The notes: a model not told the origin generated them from the sequence alone. A stretch of DNA of 53,393 nucleotides from Tychonema sp. LEGE 07203 (GCF_015207285.1 NZ_JADEXD010000018.1:1-53393); one strand, 5' to 3'; shown: positions 36,941 through 44,318, numbered from the stretch's first letter. Numbers and translations are program-made.

Positions 36941-38413
36941 ATGATTAGCTTAGCAATTGCTGCGGTTTCAGCAAACTCTGGAATGCTTAATTGGGAATGG
37001 CTGCAAGTTATTATCGTAGTTGCCTATTATGCAATTCCAACAATGCTGGTTTACTCGCTTTACAAAGGGCGAGATATCCCGTTTCAGTGGATGTTTCTGG
37101 TATTCGGAGCATTCTTCGTTACCTGCGGCACAACTTACGCAATCCAAACATGGTCTCTGTGGTTTCCTGAATCTTTAATCTCAGAGTTTATGACAGCGAT
37201 TACGGCTTTCGTAGCTGGGAGTTCAGTTTTGTTGCTGTTAACATTGATGCCTTTTGCACTAGCACTTCCCAGCCCAGCAAGGTTAGAAGCCGCAAATTTA
37301 GCATTAGAAAATGAGATTGCTGAACGCCGGAAAGCCGAGACAGCACTGGCTGAACTAGCCGGATTATTGGAACAGCGAGTGCAAGCAAGAACTGGCAAAC
37401 TTTGCCGAGCAAATAATTATTTAATTAAAGAAGTTCAAGAGCGGAAAAAAGCTAAAAAAGCTCTGCAACAATCTGAAGCAGAATTGAGAATAAAAGCCAG
37501 AGAATTAGAGCGGGCTTTGCAAAAACTTCAGGAAAGTCAAGCTCAATTAGTACATACTGAAAAATTATCAGCTTTGGGAGAACTAACGGCGGGAATTGCC
37601 CACGAAATTAACAATCCCATCAATTTTATTGATGCGAACATCTCCTATGCACATAATTATGTGAAAGATTTGTTGGGGCTAGTCAACTTATACGGCAAAT
37701 ATTATCCCAATCCGGCAGAAGAAATTCAGGAGGAAATTGAGACAATAGAATTAGATTTTCTCAGCGAAGATTTGCCAAAACTGCTGGCTTCAATGAAGGT
37801 AGGAACTGATAGAATCTGTGCGATTGTTGCTTCAATGCGTAATTTTTCGCGTTTAGATACAGACGGTATGAAGTTTGCTTCGATTCACGAAGGAATCGAC
37901 AGCACTCTGTTAATTCTCCAGCACCGACTGAAAGCAAATGGCAAAAGCCCTGGTATTGAAGTGATTAAACAGTACGGCGATTTACCGCTGGTAGAATGTT
38001 ATGCAGGGCAATTAAATCAGGTATTCATGAATATTATCAGCAATGCCATTGATGTTTTGCGAGATAGTTCTAATTTGTCAGTTGCCAGTGTTCAGAAAAA
38101 CTTCCTCACGATTCAGATTAGCACGGAAGTCGCGGAGGGCGATCGGGCGATCGTCCGCATTTCCGATAACGGCCCGGGGATGACAGAAGAAGTCAAGGCT
38201 AAAATATTTAATCACTTTTTTACCACAAAACCCGCCGGTAAAGGAACGGGTTTAGGGTTATCAATTAGCTGCGAGATTGTTCGAGAAAAGCACTGCGGCT
38301 GCTTGGAGTGCTTTTCGGGACTTGGAGAAGGTACGGAATTTATAATTTCGCTACCAATCAGACAGAAGCGTCTTGAAACTAGCAGATTAGTTGAAATGCA
38401 GGAGGCAGTTTGA
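36941..38413 (+). CDS. Ethylene-receptor-like membrane histidine kinase
   Basis: A 490-residue sensor kinase. Residues 18-112 align without gaps to the ethylene-binding membrane domain of plant ETR1: VAYYAIPTMLVY, PFQW and VFGAFFVTCGTTYAIQTW correspond to IAYFSIPLELIY, PYRW and QFGAFIVLCGATHLINLW. The copper-site cysteine is kept (C62, ETR1 C65), but the second ligand His69 is Tyr66 and Asp25 is Gln22; Tyr32 is kept (Tyr29). A coiled coil (~115-205) leads to HisKA with GIAHEINNP (H221) and HATPase with DNGPGMTEEV and GKGTGLGLSI. No response regulator is adjacent. Its kinase core is closely related to that of the 40334 kinase. AAGGA precedes the ATG. Altered ligand sets suggest it no longer binds Cu-ethylene in the classical way; the signal is unknown. 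Confidence 0.85.
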   Translation: MISLAIAAVSANSGMLNWEWLQVIIVVAYYAIPTMLVYSLYKGRDIPFQWMFLVFGAFFVTCGTTYAIQTWSLWFPESLISEFMTAITAFVAGSSVLLLLTLMPFALALPSPARLEAANLALENEIAERRKAETALAELAGLLEQRVQARTGKLCRANNYLIKEVQERKKAKKALQQSEAELRIKARELERALQKLQESQAQLVHTEKLSALGELTAGIAHEINNPINFIDANISYAHNYVKDLLGLVNLYGKYYPNPAEEIQEEIETIELDFLSEDLPKLLASMKVGTDRICAIVASMRNFSRLDTDGMKFASIHEGIDSTLLILQHRLKANGKSPGIEVIKQYGDLPLVECYAGQLNQVFMNIISNAIDVLRDSSNLSVASVQKNFLTIQISTEVAEGDRAIVRISDNGPGMTEEVKAKIFNHFFTTKPAGKGTGLGLSISCEIVREKHCGCLECFSGLGEGTEFIISLPIRQKRLETSRLVEMQEAV

Positions 38414-38501
38414 ATTGGTAATGGTAGATTTAAAATTGCAAGTATAACTAATTGATTCCAGCTTTTGGGCAATTTCAAATTACTAAGACCACACTTGTAT
38501 A

Positions 38502-38554
38502 GTGCGTCAGAGTTTGATTTTGAACGGATAATCGAGGGTTTGAGTCTGACGCAC
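38502..38554. repeat. Small inverted-repeat element
   Basis: GTGCGTCAGA (38502-38511) mirrored by TCTGACGCAC (38545-38554); non-coding, family resemblance to 6685-6750. Confidence 0.65.
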
Positions 38555-38569
38555 CTTACTAATTGTGAC

Positions 38570-38724
38570 ACTTGCGTCCAGGATTGATTTAGTAGGTTTG
38601 AACTGATATCTTGCACCTATGGCAAAAACCGGGTTTCTGACCGCAAACTTAGCATCACAACCTATATCTGAAGTTCAGAAACCCGGTTTTTACTTGCGTC
38701 CAGGATTGATTTAGTAGGTTTGAA
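38570..38724. repeat. 33-bp direct repeats flanking a CCGGGTTT palindrome
   Basis: 38570-38602 and 38692-38724 are identical 33-bp copies. The right copy overlaps the last codons and stop of the DUF2808 gene (QTY-stop). Between them lies AAAAACCGGGTTTCTGA...TTCAGAAACCCGGTTTTT (38625-38690). The left copy is thus a duplicated gene end. Confidence 0.85.
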
Positions 38725-39181
38725 TTAAAACTGTACCGAGCGGTATTTCAGCGTTTATTCCCTCCACTTTACCAGCGAGCGCGTACCCCCAATTGCGACT
38801 GTAACCAGGAGTGTAAATGCCCTGCAGAGCGATCGATATTGTGGTGTCAGGAGAAACAGGTTGGGCGAAAACCACTGTCGCTTTTCGGTTATTAACAGAA
38901 ACTTGAGACTCAATTTTTTGACCGGATTGATTTTTTACCTCAATTGGGCCACACATTTTGACATCCTCCGGCAAATCAATTGCAAGTGCCGCCAGAGCTT
39001 TTCCCTGAACGTGAACTTTAAAATGATGGTTAGCACCTTGAAAGCGAGCTTTGTTTGGAGTTGCAGCGCTGCCAACAATGTGAGGAATATTAGCATTTTG
39101 CATGGCTCCTCCTGCAATAGTAGCGGGGGCATTAGATGCAAGAATGACGGTAAATGCGGTAGCATAAATTAACTTTTTCAT
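38711..39181 (-). CDS. Secreted DUF2808 protein
   Basis: A 156-residue cyanobacterial exported protein. Signal peptide ~1-23 (KKLIYATAFTVILASNAPATIAGG), then the DUF2808 pattern: HHFKVHVQGKALAALAIDLPEDV, an immunoglobulin-like beta-rich middle, and the terminal IPLGTVLIQTY typical of the family. Function unknown. Box A copy 5 is 62 bp upstream and points toward it, which places it in the presumed copper regulon and suggests a periplasmic or surface metal-stress role. Its 3' end has been copied 122 bp downstream. Confidence 0.85.
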   Translation of the reverse strand: MKKLIYATAFTVILASNAPATIAGGAMQNANIPHIVGSAATPNKARFQGANHHFKVHVQGKALAALAIDLPEDVKMCGPIEVKNQSGQKIESQVSVNNRKATVVFAQPVSPDTTISIALQGIYTPGYSRNWGYALAGKVEGINAEIPLGTVLIQTY

Positions 39182-39242
39182 CGCAGTCTTCCCTGAAAAC
39201 TTAACTAATTGTTGTTCTTATTTATTAGCTTGGGTCTCAGGA

Positions 39243-39260
39243 ATGAAATTAAGATGAAAT
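39243..39260 (-). promoter_or_regulatory. Box A, copy 5 (upstream of the DUF2808 gene)
   Basis: On the minus strand it reads ATTTCATCTTAATTTCAT, 11-bp period, 62 bp from the DUF2808 ATG and pointing to it. Confidence 0.73.
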
Positions 39261-39322
39261 TTTAGCTACTTAAAGTTGAATTATTCAATTATAACTTAGC
39301 AGGATTTACGCATTTATACCAA

Positions 39323-39387
39323 AGAAACCGGGTTTTTTTACGAAAATCCTTCGTTGCAGCCAAAAATTAGGCAAAAAACCCGGTTTC
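39323..39387. repeat. CCGGGTTT inverted-repeat element
   Basis: AGAAACCGGGTTTTTT and, 30 bp on, AAAAAACCCGGTTTCC. It is followed by GCCTCCAGGACTG, which also follows the copy at 23032 in the form GCTTCCAGGACTG. It lies just past the 3' end of the lipoprotein gene at 39417. Confidence 0.8.
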
Positions 39388-39416
39388 CGGCTACCTGTGC
39401 CTCCAGGACTGTCAAA

Positions 39417-39896
39417 CTACTGAGTGAATGTAAAACGACCGTCTACTTTTTCTCCGTTAATATCCGCATTCACCTTCACAGGATATTGACCCGGTTCTTT
39501 GCCGGGAAACACAACAGCGTAATGTTTGCCCTCTGGATCGTATTTGAGAGCTAGGGTTTGCTGCTTTCCATTCGGCAACTGCACTTGAGCCGTCACTTTC
39601 GCATCAGGAACTGGTTCCTTTTTATCGCCTTTTTGCAGATACAAATCTAAGTGAGTTCCCGTAGCTTCTTTTTCAGGTACAAACTCTAAATAGTAAGCAC
39701 CAGAATTGACAACTTGACCCCCGTTAGCTCCTTTCGCAGCAGAAGTCGCCGCAGGAGCGGAAGACGCAGGTTGAGAGGCCGCAGGAGGTGGTGGAGTAGT
39801 ATTTGTATCGCTTGTTTGGTCGCCTTTACCGCAAGCTCCCAAAAAGAGCAATCCGACACTGCCTAGAATAATTAAACTTGACTTGAGCGTTTTCAT
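39417..39896 (-). CDS. Small periplasmic lipoprotein, beta-rich domain
   Basis: A 159-residue lipoprotein: signal with lipobox LGAC (C22), then a Pro/Ala/Ser linker (~32-55), then a ~100-residue beta-rich domain beginning GANGGQVVNSGAYYLEFV. GGQV...YYLE domains of this kind are frequent beside heavy-metal RND adaptors, and the domain also recalls FixH/CopC-like folds; I cannot name a family firmly. No Cys/His cluster is seen, so it need not bind metal. Box A copy 6 lies 335 bp upstream, pointing to it, in the region shared with the divergent kinase gene at 40334. Confidence 0.7.
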   Translation of the reverse strand: MKTLKSSLIILGSVGLLFLGACGKGDQTSDTNTTPPPPAASQPASSAPAATSAAKGANGGQVVNSGAYYLEFVPEKEATGTHLDLYLQKGDKKEPVPDAKVTAQVQLPNGKQQTLALKYDPEGKHYAVVFPGKEPGQYPVKVNADINGEKVDGRFTFTQ

Positions 39897-40230
39897 GTGC
39901 TTTACTCTTGGCGAACAATGATTGGTAAATTATGGCACTTTGAGACAGGGAGTCAAGGAAATTTATCAAAACTTATTCAGAAATTAGCCAGCATAACAGT
40001 TGAAACAATGCTGGGCGAATATCAGTAATTAAAAAACGAACATATCGCCCTCGGACATGAGCAGAGACGACTATTAATCGAGAGATGTTTTCGCAGTTGA
40101 TGGTATTTTGGTCTGTGGCTGCGAAAGCTTGCACGCTTGATACTTGCTATCTTAAGTGCGATCGCACTCCTCACCGCGACAGCACCTCATTCATGTTAAA
40201 TCGCCACTTAACCTAGGTTGACACCCAAAA

Positions 40231-40248
40231 ATGAAATCAGGATGAAAT
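40231..40248 (-). promoter_or_regulatory. Box A, copy 6 (lipoprotein / kinase divergent region)
   Basis: On the minus strand it reads ATTTCATCCTGATTTCAT, 11-bp period, pointing to the lipoprotein gene. On the other side it ends 22 bp before Box B copy 1 of the kinase gene. The rest of the 437-bp region (39897-40230) shows no gene. Confidence 0.75.
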
Positions 40249-40270
40249 CTCTTAACTTTCAGACAGATAA

Positions 40271-40307
40271 TCTTGCCAACTTCTTGACATTTGCCCTGTA
40301 GAGTGAA
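40271..40307 (+). promoter_or_regulatory. Box B, copy 1 (upstream of the 40334 kinase)
   Basis: TCTTGCCAACT directly followed by TCTTGACATTT (11-bp direct repeat), then GCCCTGTAGAGTGAA. The TTGACA is 50 bp before the ATG. It matches copy 2 at 36 of 37 bases. Confidence 0.8.
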
Positions 40308-40333
40308 GTGTCAACTCACATTAAAGAAAGTTC

Positions 40334-42277
40334 ATGGTTAAAATTTCAGAAAAAATAGATGTCAACCTTAATATTATTCCCATGCACTCACAAAACCATA
40401 AGCAAGCTGTAGTCCAAATGCCATCCCCTATAAAAACATCAACGGATTTCAAACTAGGCCCCAACTGGTTGCAACAACTGCTTCGCCGCGCCCCGATTCG
40501 GTTAAAAATTAGCTTGGGTTATGCATTGATACTCAGTATTGCTGTTTTGGGAACGACTTGCGGACAGCTAGTTGGAAACTTCTACACCAAAAAAGCTTTG
40601 CATAAACTCGGTCTCGAACAAGAAAAAGCCCAGATTTTAAGCGAAATGAAAATTGCTGTGATGGAAACTCAATCAAACCAAAAGAAACTTATTTTTGTGA
40701 CGGGAGATCCTCAAGAATTTGTAGATGAAAAAGGTGAATTTCTTACTCAACTAAAAAAAGCTAGTCAGCTTTTATATTCGTTAAAAATTTTAGGTGATAG
40801 CAGTTTCAACCAAGCCGATACAGACATAATACAGTTGAATCAATTTTTACATAAGTATGACTCTACTCAAATAGCTTACACTCAAAAAATCCAGCGGACT
40901 TTGCAACAAATCGATCCTAAACGCTTGGGACAAAAAACAGGTATAGCCGCACAGCAGTCACTGTGGGATTTTACCAAAAGCCCGGAGGCGATCCTGTTTA
41001 ACGAACTTTCAGAAGATTTAACCAAATTTGTTAAACTTGCTTATCTAGGACAAGAACAAGCAAAATTCCAGCTAGAAAGCGCGCGAAAAATTGGTATCCA
41101 AATCAGCATCGCCAGTTTGTTACTGTCGCTGATCGGTGCCACTATTTTTGCATTGTCCATCAGTCGGATGATTTCTCAACCTATAGAAACACTCACTAAA
41201 GTTGCTTCTTCAGCAACTAAAAAATCGAATTTTAGCCTACAAGCACCTGTTACCACTGACGATGAAGTAGGAGAATTGACGATAGCTTTCAACAGTCTCA
41301 TTCAATCGGTAAAAGAGCATATTGAAGCACTAGAAATATCAAAACAAAGCTTAGAAATTCGCGTAACAGAACGAACAGAAGAACTTTCGCAAAAAAATCA
41401 CGAATTGCAGTCAGCTTACGACCAACTTGCAGATGCCTTGCAAAATCTTCAACAGACTCAAGCCCAGCTCATTCAAGCTGAAAAAATGTCTAGTTTGGGT
41501 CAAATGGTAGCAGGTATAGCTCACGAAATCAACAATCCTGTCAGTTTTATTTACAGCAATCTAGAACACGCTAGTAACTACGCTCAAGACTTGATGCGAT
41601 TAGTGCAATTGTACCAGCAGCAATATCCCAATCATAATAGTGTTATTCAAGCTGAAACTGAGGCGATTGATTTAGATTTTATGGCTGAGGATTTTGCTAA
41701 AATTATCCATTCTATGAAAAATGGTGCTGACAGAATTCGTCGAATAGTTCTGTCTTTGCGTAACTTTTCTAGGCTAGATGAATCCCAGCTCAAACTTGCC
41801 AATATTCATGAAGGAATTGACAGTACATTGGTAATTCTCAATCAGCGATTGGAGGGAAAAATTACAGTGATTAAAGACTATGAATATTTACCCAGAGTCA
41901 AGTGTTATGCAGCGCTTTTGAATCAGGTGTTTATGAATATAATCGATAATGCGATTGGAGCCATTGAGGAACGAAAAGTTAATAGTAAAGCCTCAAGCGA
42001 TGCGACTGAGAAGCCTACCATCTGGATTCATACGGAAACAATAGATACCGAGCTGGTTAGAATCGAAATTAGAGATAACGGTACTGGGATAATGCCCGAA
42101 TTTTTACCTAAAGTATTCGATCCTTTTTTCACCACAAAAGATGTAGGCAAAGGAACTGGCTTGGGACTAACTATTTCTTATCAACTTATTGAAAAGCACC
42201 AAGGTAAAATAGAGGTTTTTTCGGAACGCGGCGCAGGCACAAAATTTTGGATAACTCTGCCAGTTGAACCGTCTTAA
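40334..42277 (+). CDS. Membrane histidine kinase with HAMP domain
   Basis: A 647-residue sensor kinase: TM1 ~57-80, a ~170-residue mainly helical periplasmic domain (4-helix-bundle-like, MCP/CHASE3 style), TM2 ~253-280, HAMP ~281-335, coiled coil ~336-385, then HisKA with GIAHEINNPVSF (H397) and HATPase with DNGTGIMPEF and GKGTGLGLTISYQ. The kinase core closely resembles the ethylene-receptor-like kinase at 36941 (RNFSRLDE, IHEGIDSTL, YAALLNQVFMNII). ATG 40334 or 40382 could be the start; the first fits the Box B spacing. It is the only gene here with both Box A and Box B upstream. No adjacent response regulator in the same operon. Confidence 0.88.
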   Translation: MVKISEKIDVNLNIIPMHSQNHKQAVVQMPSPIKTSTDFKLGPNWLQQLLRRAPIRLKISLGYALILSIAVLGTTCGQLVGNFYTKKALHKLGLEQEKAQILSEMKIAVMETQSNQKKLIFVTGDPQEFVDEKGEFLTQLKKASQLLYSLKILGDSSFNQADTDIIQLNQFLHKYDSTQIAYTQKIQRTLQQIDPKRLGQKTGIAAQQSLWDFTKSPEAILFNELSEDLTKFVKLAYLGQEQAKFQLESARKIGIQISIASLLLSLIGATIFALSISRMISQPIETLTKVASSATKKSNFSLQAPVTTDDEVGELTIAFNSLIQSVKEHIEALEISKQSLEIRVTERTEELSQKNHELQSAYDQLADALQNLQQTQAQLIQAEKMSSLGQMVAGIAHEINNPVSFIYSNLEHASNYAQDLMRLVQLYQQQYPNHNSVIQAETEAIDLDFMAEDFAKIIHSMKNGADRIRRIVLSLRNFSRLDESQLKLANIHEGIDSTLVILNQRLEGKITVIKDYEYLPRVKCYAALLNQVFMNIIDNAIGAIEERKVNSKASSDATEKPTIWIHTETIDTELVRIEIRDNGTGIMPEFLPKVFDPFFTTKDVGKGTGLGLTISYQLIEKHQGKIEVFSERGAGTKFWITLPVEPS

Positions 42278-42329
42278 AGTTAGAAAAAAACAGGATATAT
42301 AACCTTAATAAAACTTAAGCATCAAGCCG

Positions 42330-42398
42330 AAATAAACCGGACTTTTCACCTAATTTGCGGGCGGCAGCGAGGGATTTTCGCCAAAAACCCGGTTTCTA
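42330..42398. repeat. Diverged CCGGGTTT inverted-repeat element
   Basis: AATAAACCGGACTTTT...CAAAAACCCGGTTTCT with GTGCGTCCAAGACTAG after it, matching the tails of the other copies in weakened form. Confidence 0.65.
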
Positions 42399-42426
42399 CC
42401 CATCCGTGCGTCCAAGACTAGCTGAA

Positions 42427-42463
42427 TCTTGCCAAGTTCTTGACATTTGCCCTGTAGAGTGAA
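42427..42463 (+). promoter_or_regulatory. Box B, copy 2
   Basis: TCTTGCCAAGT then TCTTGACATTT, then GCCCTGTAGAGTGAA; TTGACA is 54 bp before GTG 42494. Similarity to copy 1 continues ~20 bp downstream (CCAACTCACATT). Confidence 0.8.
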
Positions 42464-42493
42464 ATTGCCAACTCACATTGAAGGGATTTGACG

Positions 42494-42802
42494 GTGAAAA
42501 CTTCAACTAAAATCACTCTTGTTGACAACTTAAGCAACGGCGAGGCTAATGAAGACTCGTTAGCTGCGGGTAATGCCAGCAAAGACAAGATGCTGGGCGG
42601 GCAGACAAAAGATGTGGTTCCACCATTCATTAATAATTTAGACGGCAGAATGTGGCACGATCCACTCGATCGCACAATAGGTAACGATTTGCTATCCGGT
42701 GAAGAAGAGAACGAAAAATCACTTAAAAAATTTCCAACTAAAATAAATCTTGCTAAGTTCTTGACTTTTGCGATCTACAGTGAAACTACAAACCTAAATT
42801 GA
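42494..42802 (+). CDS. Decayed or diverged copy of the following PepSY gene
   Basis: A 102-codon frame from GTG 42494 (MKTSTKITLVDN). Its first ~27 bases match the start of the PepSY gene (GTGAAAACTTCAAC then near-identical), and a DRTI motif recurs in both at similar depth, so it looks like a tandem duplicate. It has lost the hydrophobic signal core, and its last ~20 codons are the Box B copy 3 sequence read through, ending in a TGA that overlaps a TTG of the next frame. No known domain. It is either a pseudogene with a live promoter or a young small protein. Confidence 0.4.
   Translation: MKTSTKITLVDNLSNGEANEDSLAAGNASKDKMLGGQTKDVVPPFINNLDGRMWHDPLDRTIGNDLLSGEEENEKSLKKFPTKINLAKFLTFAIYSETTNLN
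42748..42784 (+). promoter_or_regulatory. Box B, copy 3 (upstream of the PepSY gene)
   Basis: TCTTGCTAAGT then TCTTGACTTTT, then GCGATCTACAGTGAA; TTGACT is 56 bp before GTG 42817. Confidence 0.78.
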
Positions 42803-42816
42803 CAAAATTTAACACC

Positions 42817-43314
42817 GTGAAAACTTCAACAAACATCGCTCTAGCAGCAGCTTTGGTAGGTACTTTAGCAGTCAGTGGATTAGTCCGAACTGTGTACGCT
42901 TCGCCAGCAAAATCTCAGGTTGCCGTCATGCCCGATCGCACCATCCGCAAAGCAGCACCTGAAGCCAGTGATGGCGACGGCGAAACTAACGACGATGCCG
43001 AAGAAAAGCAAGAATCAAGTCGCCTGCAATCTCTAGCTAAAATTACACCACAACAAGCAAAAGCGGCGGCGGAAGCAGCGAAAGGTGGCACAGCAAGTCG
43101 CGTCAAATTAGAAAACGAAGATGGCAATGTTGTGTACTCAGTTGCGATCGGTCAGCAGGAAGTAAGTGTAGATGCCGGTAACGGTAAAATCCTCCAAACG
43201 CAAAGCCTAAAAGCTGAGGGTAAGGAAAGCGTTTCTCCCCGCAGCAGCGTTCAATTTTCCGAGGCGGCTGGCGGCGATGGCGATGGGGAAACGAATGATG
43301 ATGCCAAGAAATAA
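42817..43314 (+). CDS. Exported PepSY-domain protein with twin acidic motifs
   Basis: A 165-residue protein from GTG 42817: signal peptide 1-29 (cleavage near VYA-SP), then an acidic segment, a PepSY-like domain (~75-130, ITPQQAKAAAEAAKGGTASRV...NVVYSVAIG...VSVDAGNGKI) and an acidic tail. The decapeptide DGDGETNDDA occurs twice, at residues 52-61 and 154-163, bracketing the domain. The spacing of acidic side chains could bind Ca or another cation, as in EF-hand-like loops. PepSY proteins are often found with OmpR-type two-component systems and act as periplasmic regulators or metal-linked factors. The TTG at 42799 would overlap the previous frame by 4 bp (TTGA) but gives a poorer signal peptide. 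Confidence 0.75.
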   Translation: MKTSTNIALAAALVGTLAVSGLVRTVYASPAKSQVAVMPDRTIRKAAPEASDGDGETNDDAEEKQESSRLQSLAKITPQQAKAAAEAAKGGTASRVKLENEDGNVVYSVAIGQQEVSVDAGNGKILQTQSLKAEGKESVSPRSSVQFSEAAGGDGDGETNDDAKK

Positions 43315-43502
43315 AGCTCTAACGAATTAGCTTTTTTGGGATTACCAATAGATTAAGGGCGGAACCAATATTGCCCGCCTTTAATTGAGTAAATATCCAG
43401 CCTGCAATACTGACTTGCTTTCAGTAATTTCTTGTAAAAAAGCCAGTTTTAGGAGACTATCTAATCTCACTTTTTTTATAAAGATTAACAAGGAGAAATA
43501 TC

Positions 43503-44270
43503 ATGAATAAGATGCTAAACAGGGTTCCAGAGGTTACAGGTTCCTTCTGGATTATTAAGGTTCTGGCTACCACAGTAGGTGAAACTATGGCTGATTATCT
43601 ATCAGTAAACCTGAACCTTGGTTTAAGCGTTACATCCTATGTGATGAGCGCTGTGTTACTGATGGCGCTTTTGAATCAGTTTAAGCTGAAACGGTATGTG
43701 CCAGCTAGTTACTGGATTGTCGTCGTTTTAATGAGCATCACTGGCACGCTAATTACGGATAGATTGGTAGACGAGCTGGGAGTTAGCTTGATGACAACCA
43801 TTATAGTTTTTAGTGCAATATTGTCTGCCGTTTTTGGACTGTGGTATGCGACAGAAAAAACATTAGCTATGCACTCCATCAACACAGCTAAGAGAGAGCT
43901 ATTTTATTGGGCTGCTATCTTATTTACGTTTGCCTTGGGTACGGCAACAGGAGACTTTATAGCAGAGGCTTTAAAACTGGGTTATGCACAATCAGCATTA
44001 GTGTTTGCGGTTTTAATTGCGATAGTAGCTGCTGGTTATTATTACTTCAGAATGAATGCAGTCTTGGCATTTTGGGTGGCCTACATCTTGACTCGTCCAC
44101 TGGGAGCATCTACTGGCGATTTATTGTCACAACCTACCACAAATGGTGGTTTTGGTTTTGGTACGATCGGAACCAGTATGCTTTTTCTTTGTATAATCGT
44201 GAGTCTGGTTATTTACTTAAGCCTTAAGCAGAAGAAACTAGCGCCACTGCCGATCGACCAACAAAACTGA
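43503..44270 (+). CDS. DUF347 (COG4705) membrane protein, first copy
   Basis: A 255-residue inner-membrane protein with four internal repeats, each two helices. The repeat core is Y/FW..KV.ATT.GE...D.L: FWIIKVLATTVGETMADYLS, then YWIVVVLMSITGTLITDRL, YWAAILFTFALGTATGDFIA and FWVAYILTRPLGASTGDLLS. This is the DUF347 repeat pattern; buried acidic residues in Gly-Glu/Asp...Asp motifs suggest ion or small-molecule transport. Function unknown. A strong ribosome site (AAGGAG) precedes the ATG. There is no Box B directly ahead, so it probably depends on the PepSY promoter, 188 bp upstream of its start. Confidence 0.82.
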   Translation: MNKMLNRVPEVTGSFWIIKVLATTVGETMADYLSVNLNLGLSVTSYVMSAVLLMALLNQFKLKRYVPASYWIVVVLMSITGTLITDRLVDELGVSLMTTIIVFSAILSAVFGLWYATEKTLAMHSINTAKRELFYWAAILFTFALGTATGDFIAEALKLGYAQSALVFAVLIAIVAAGYYYFRMNAVLAFWVAYILTRPLGASTGDLLSQPTTNGGFGFGTIGTSMLFLCIIVSLVIYLSLKQKKLAPLPIDQQN

Positions 44271-44281
44271 TTAGCGATCGA

Positions 44282-44318
44282 TCTTTCCAAGTTCTTGACA
44301 TTTATCATCTAGAGTGAA
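44282..44318 (+). promoter_or_regulatory. Box B, copy 4 (upstream of the second DUF347 gene)
   Basis: TCTTTCCAAGT then TCTTGACATTT, then ATCATCTAGAGTGAA; TTGACA is 55 bp before ATG 44350. A GTG inside the box (44314) opens the frame earlier but is not a credible start. Confidence 0.8.

Noticed and set aside
40271-40307. Box B as a MerR-type (CueR-like) operator in a long spacer
   Set aside because: No consistent dyad is shared by the four copies, whereas the 11-bp direct repeat is present in all; a -10 at 19-20 bp is found only in copy 3.
43400-43500. A fifth, degenerate Box B before the first DUF347 gene
   Set aside because: Only a loose TTTCTTGT resemblance; the direct repeat and the TAGAGTGAA tail are missing, and the spacing is off (about 72 bp).
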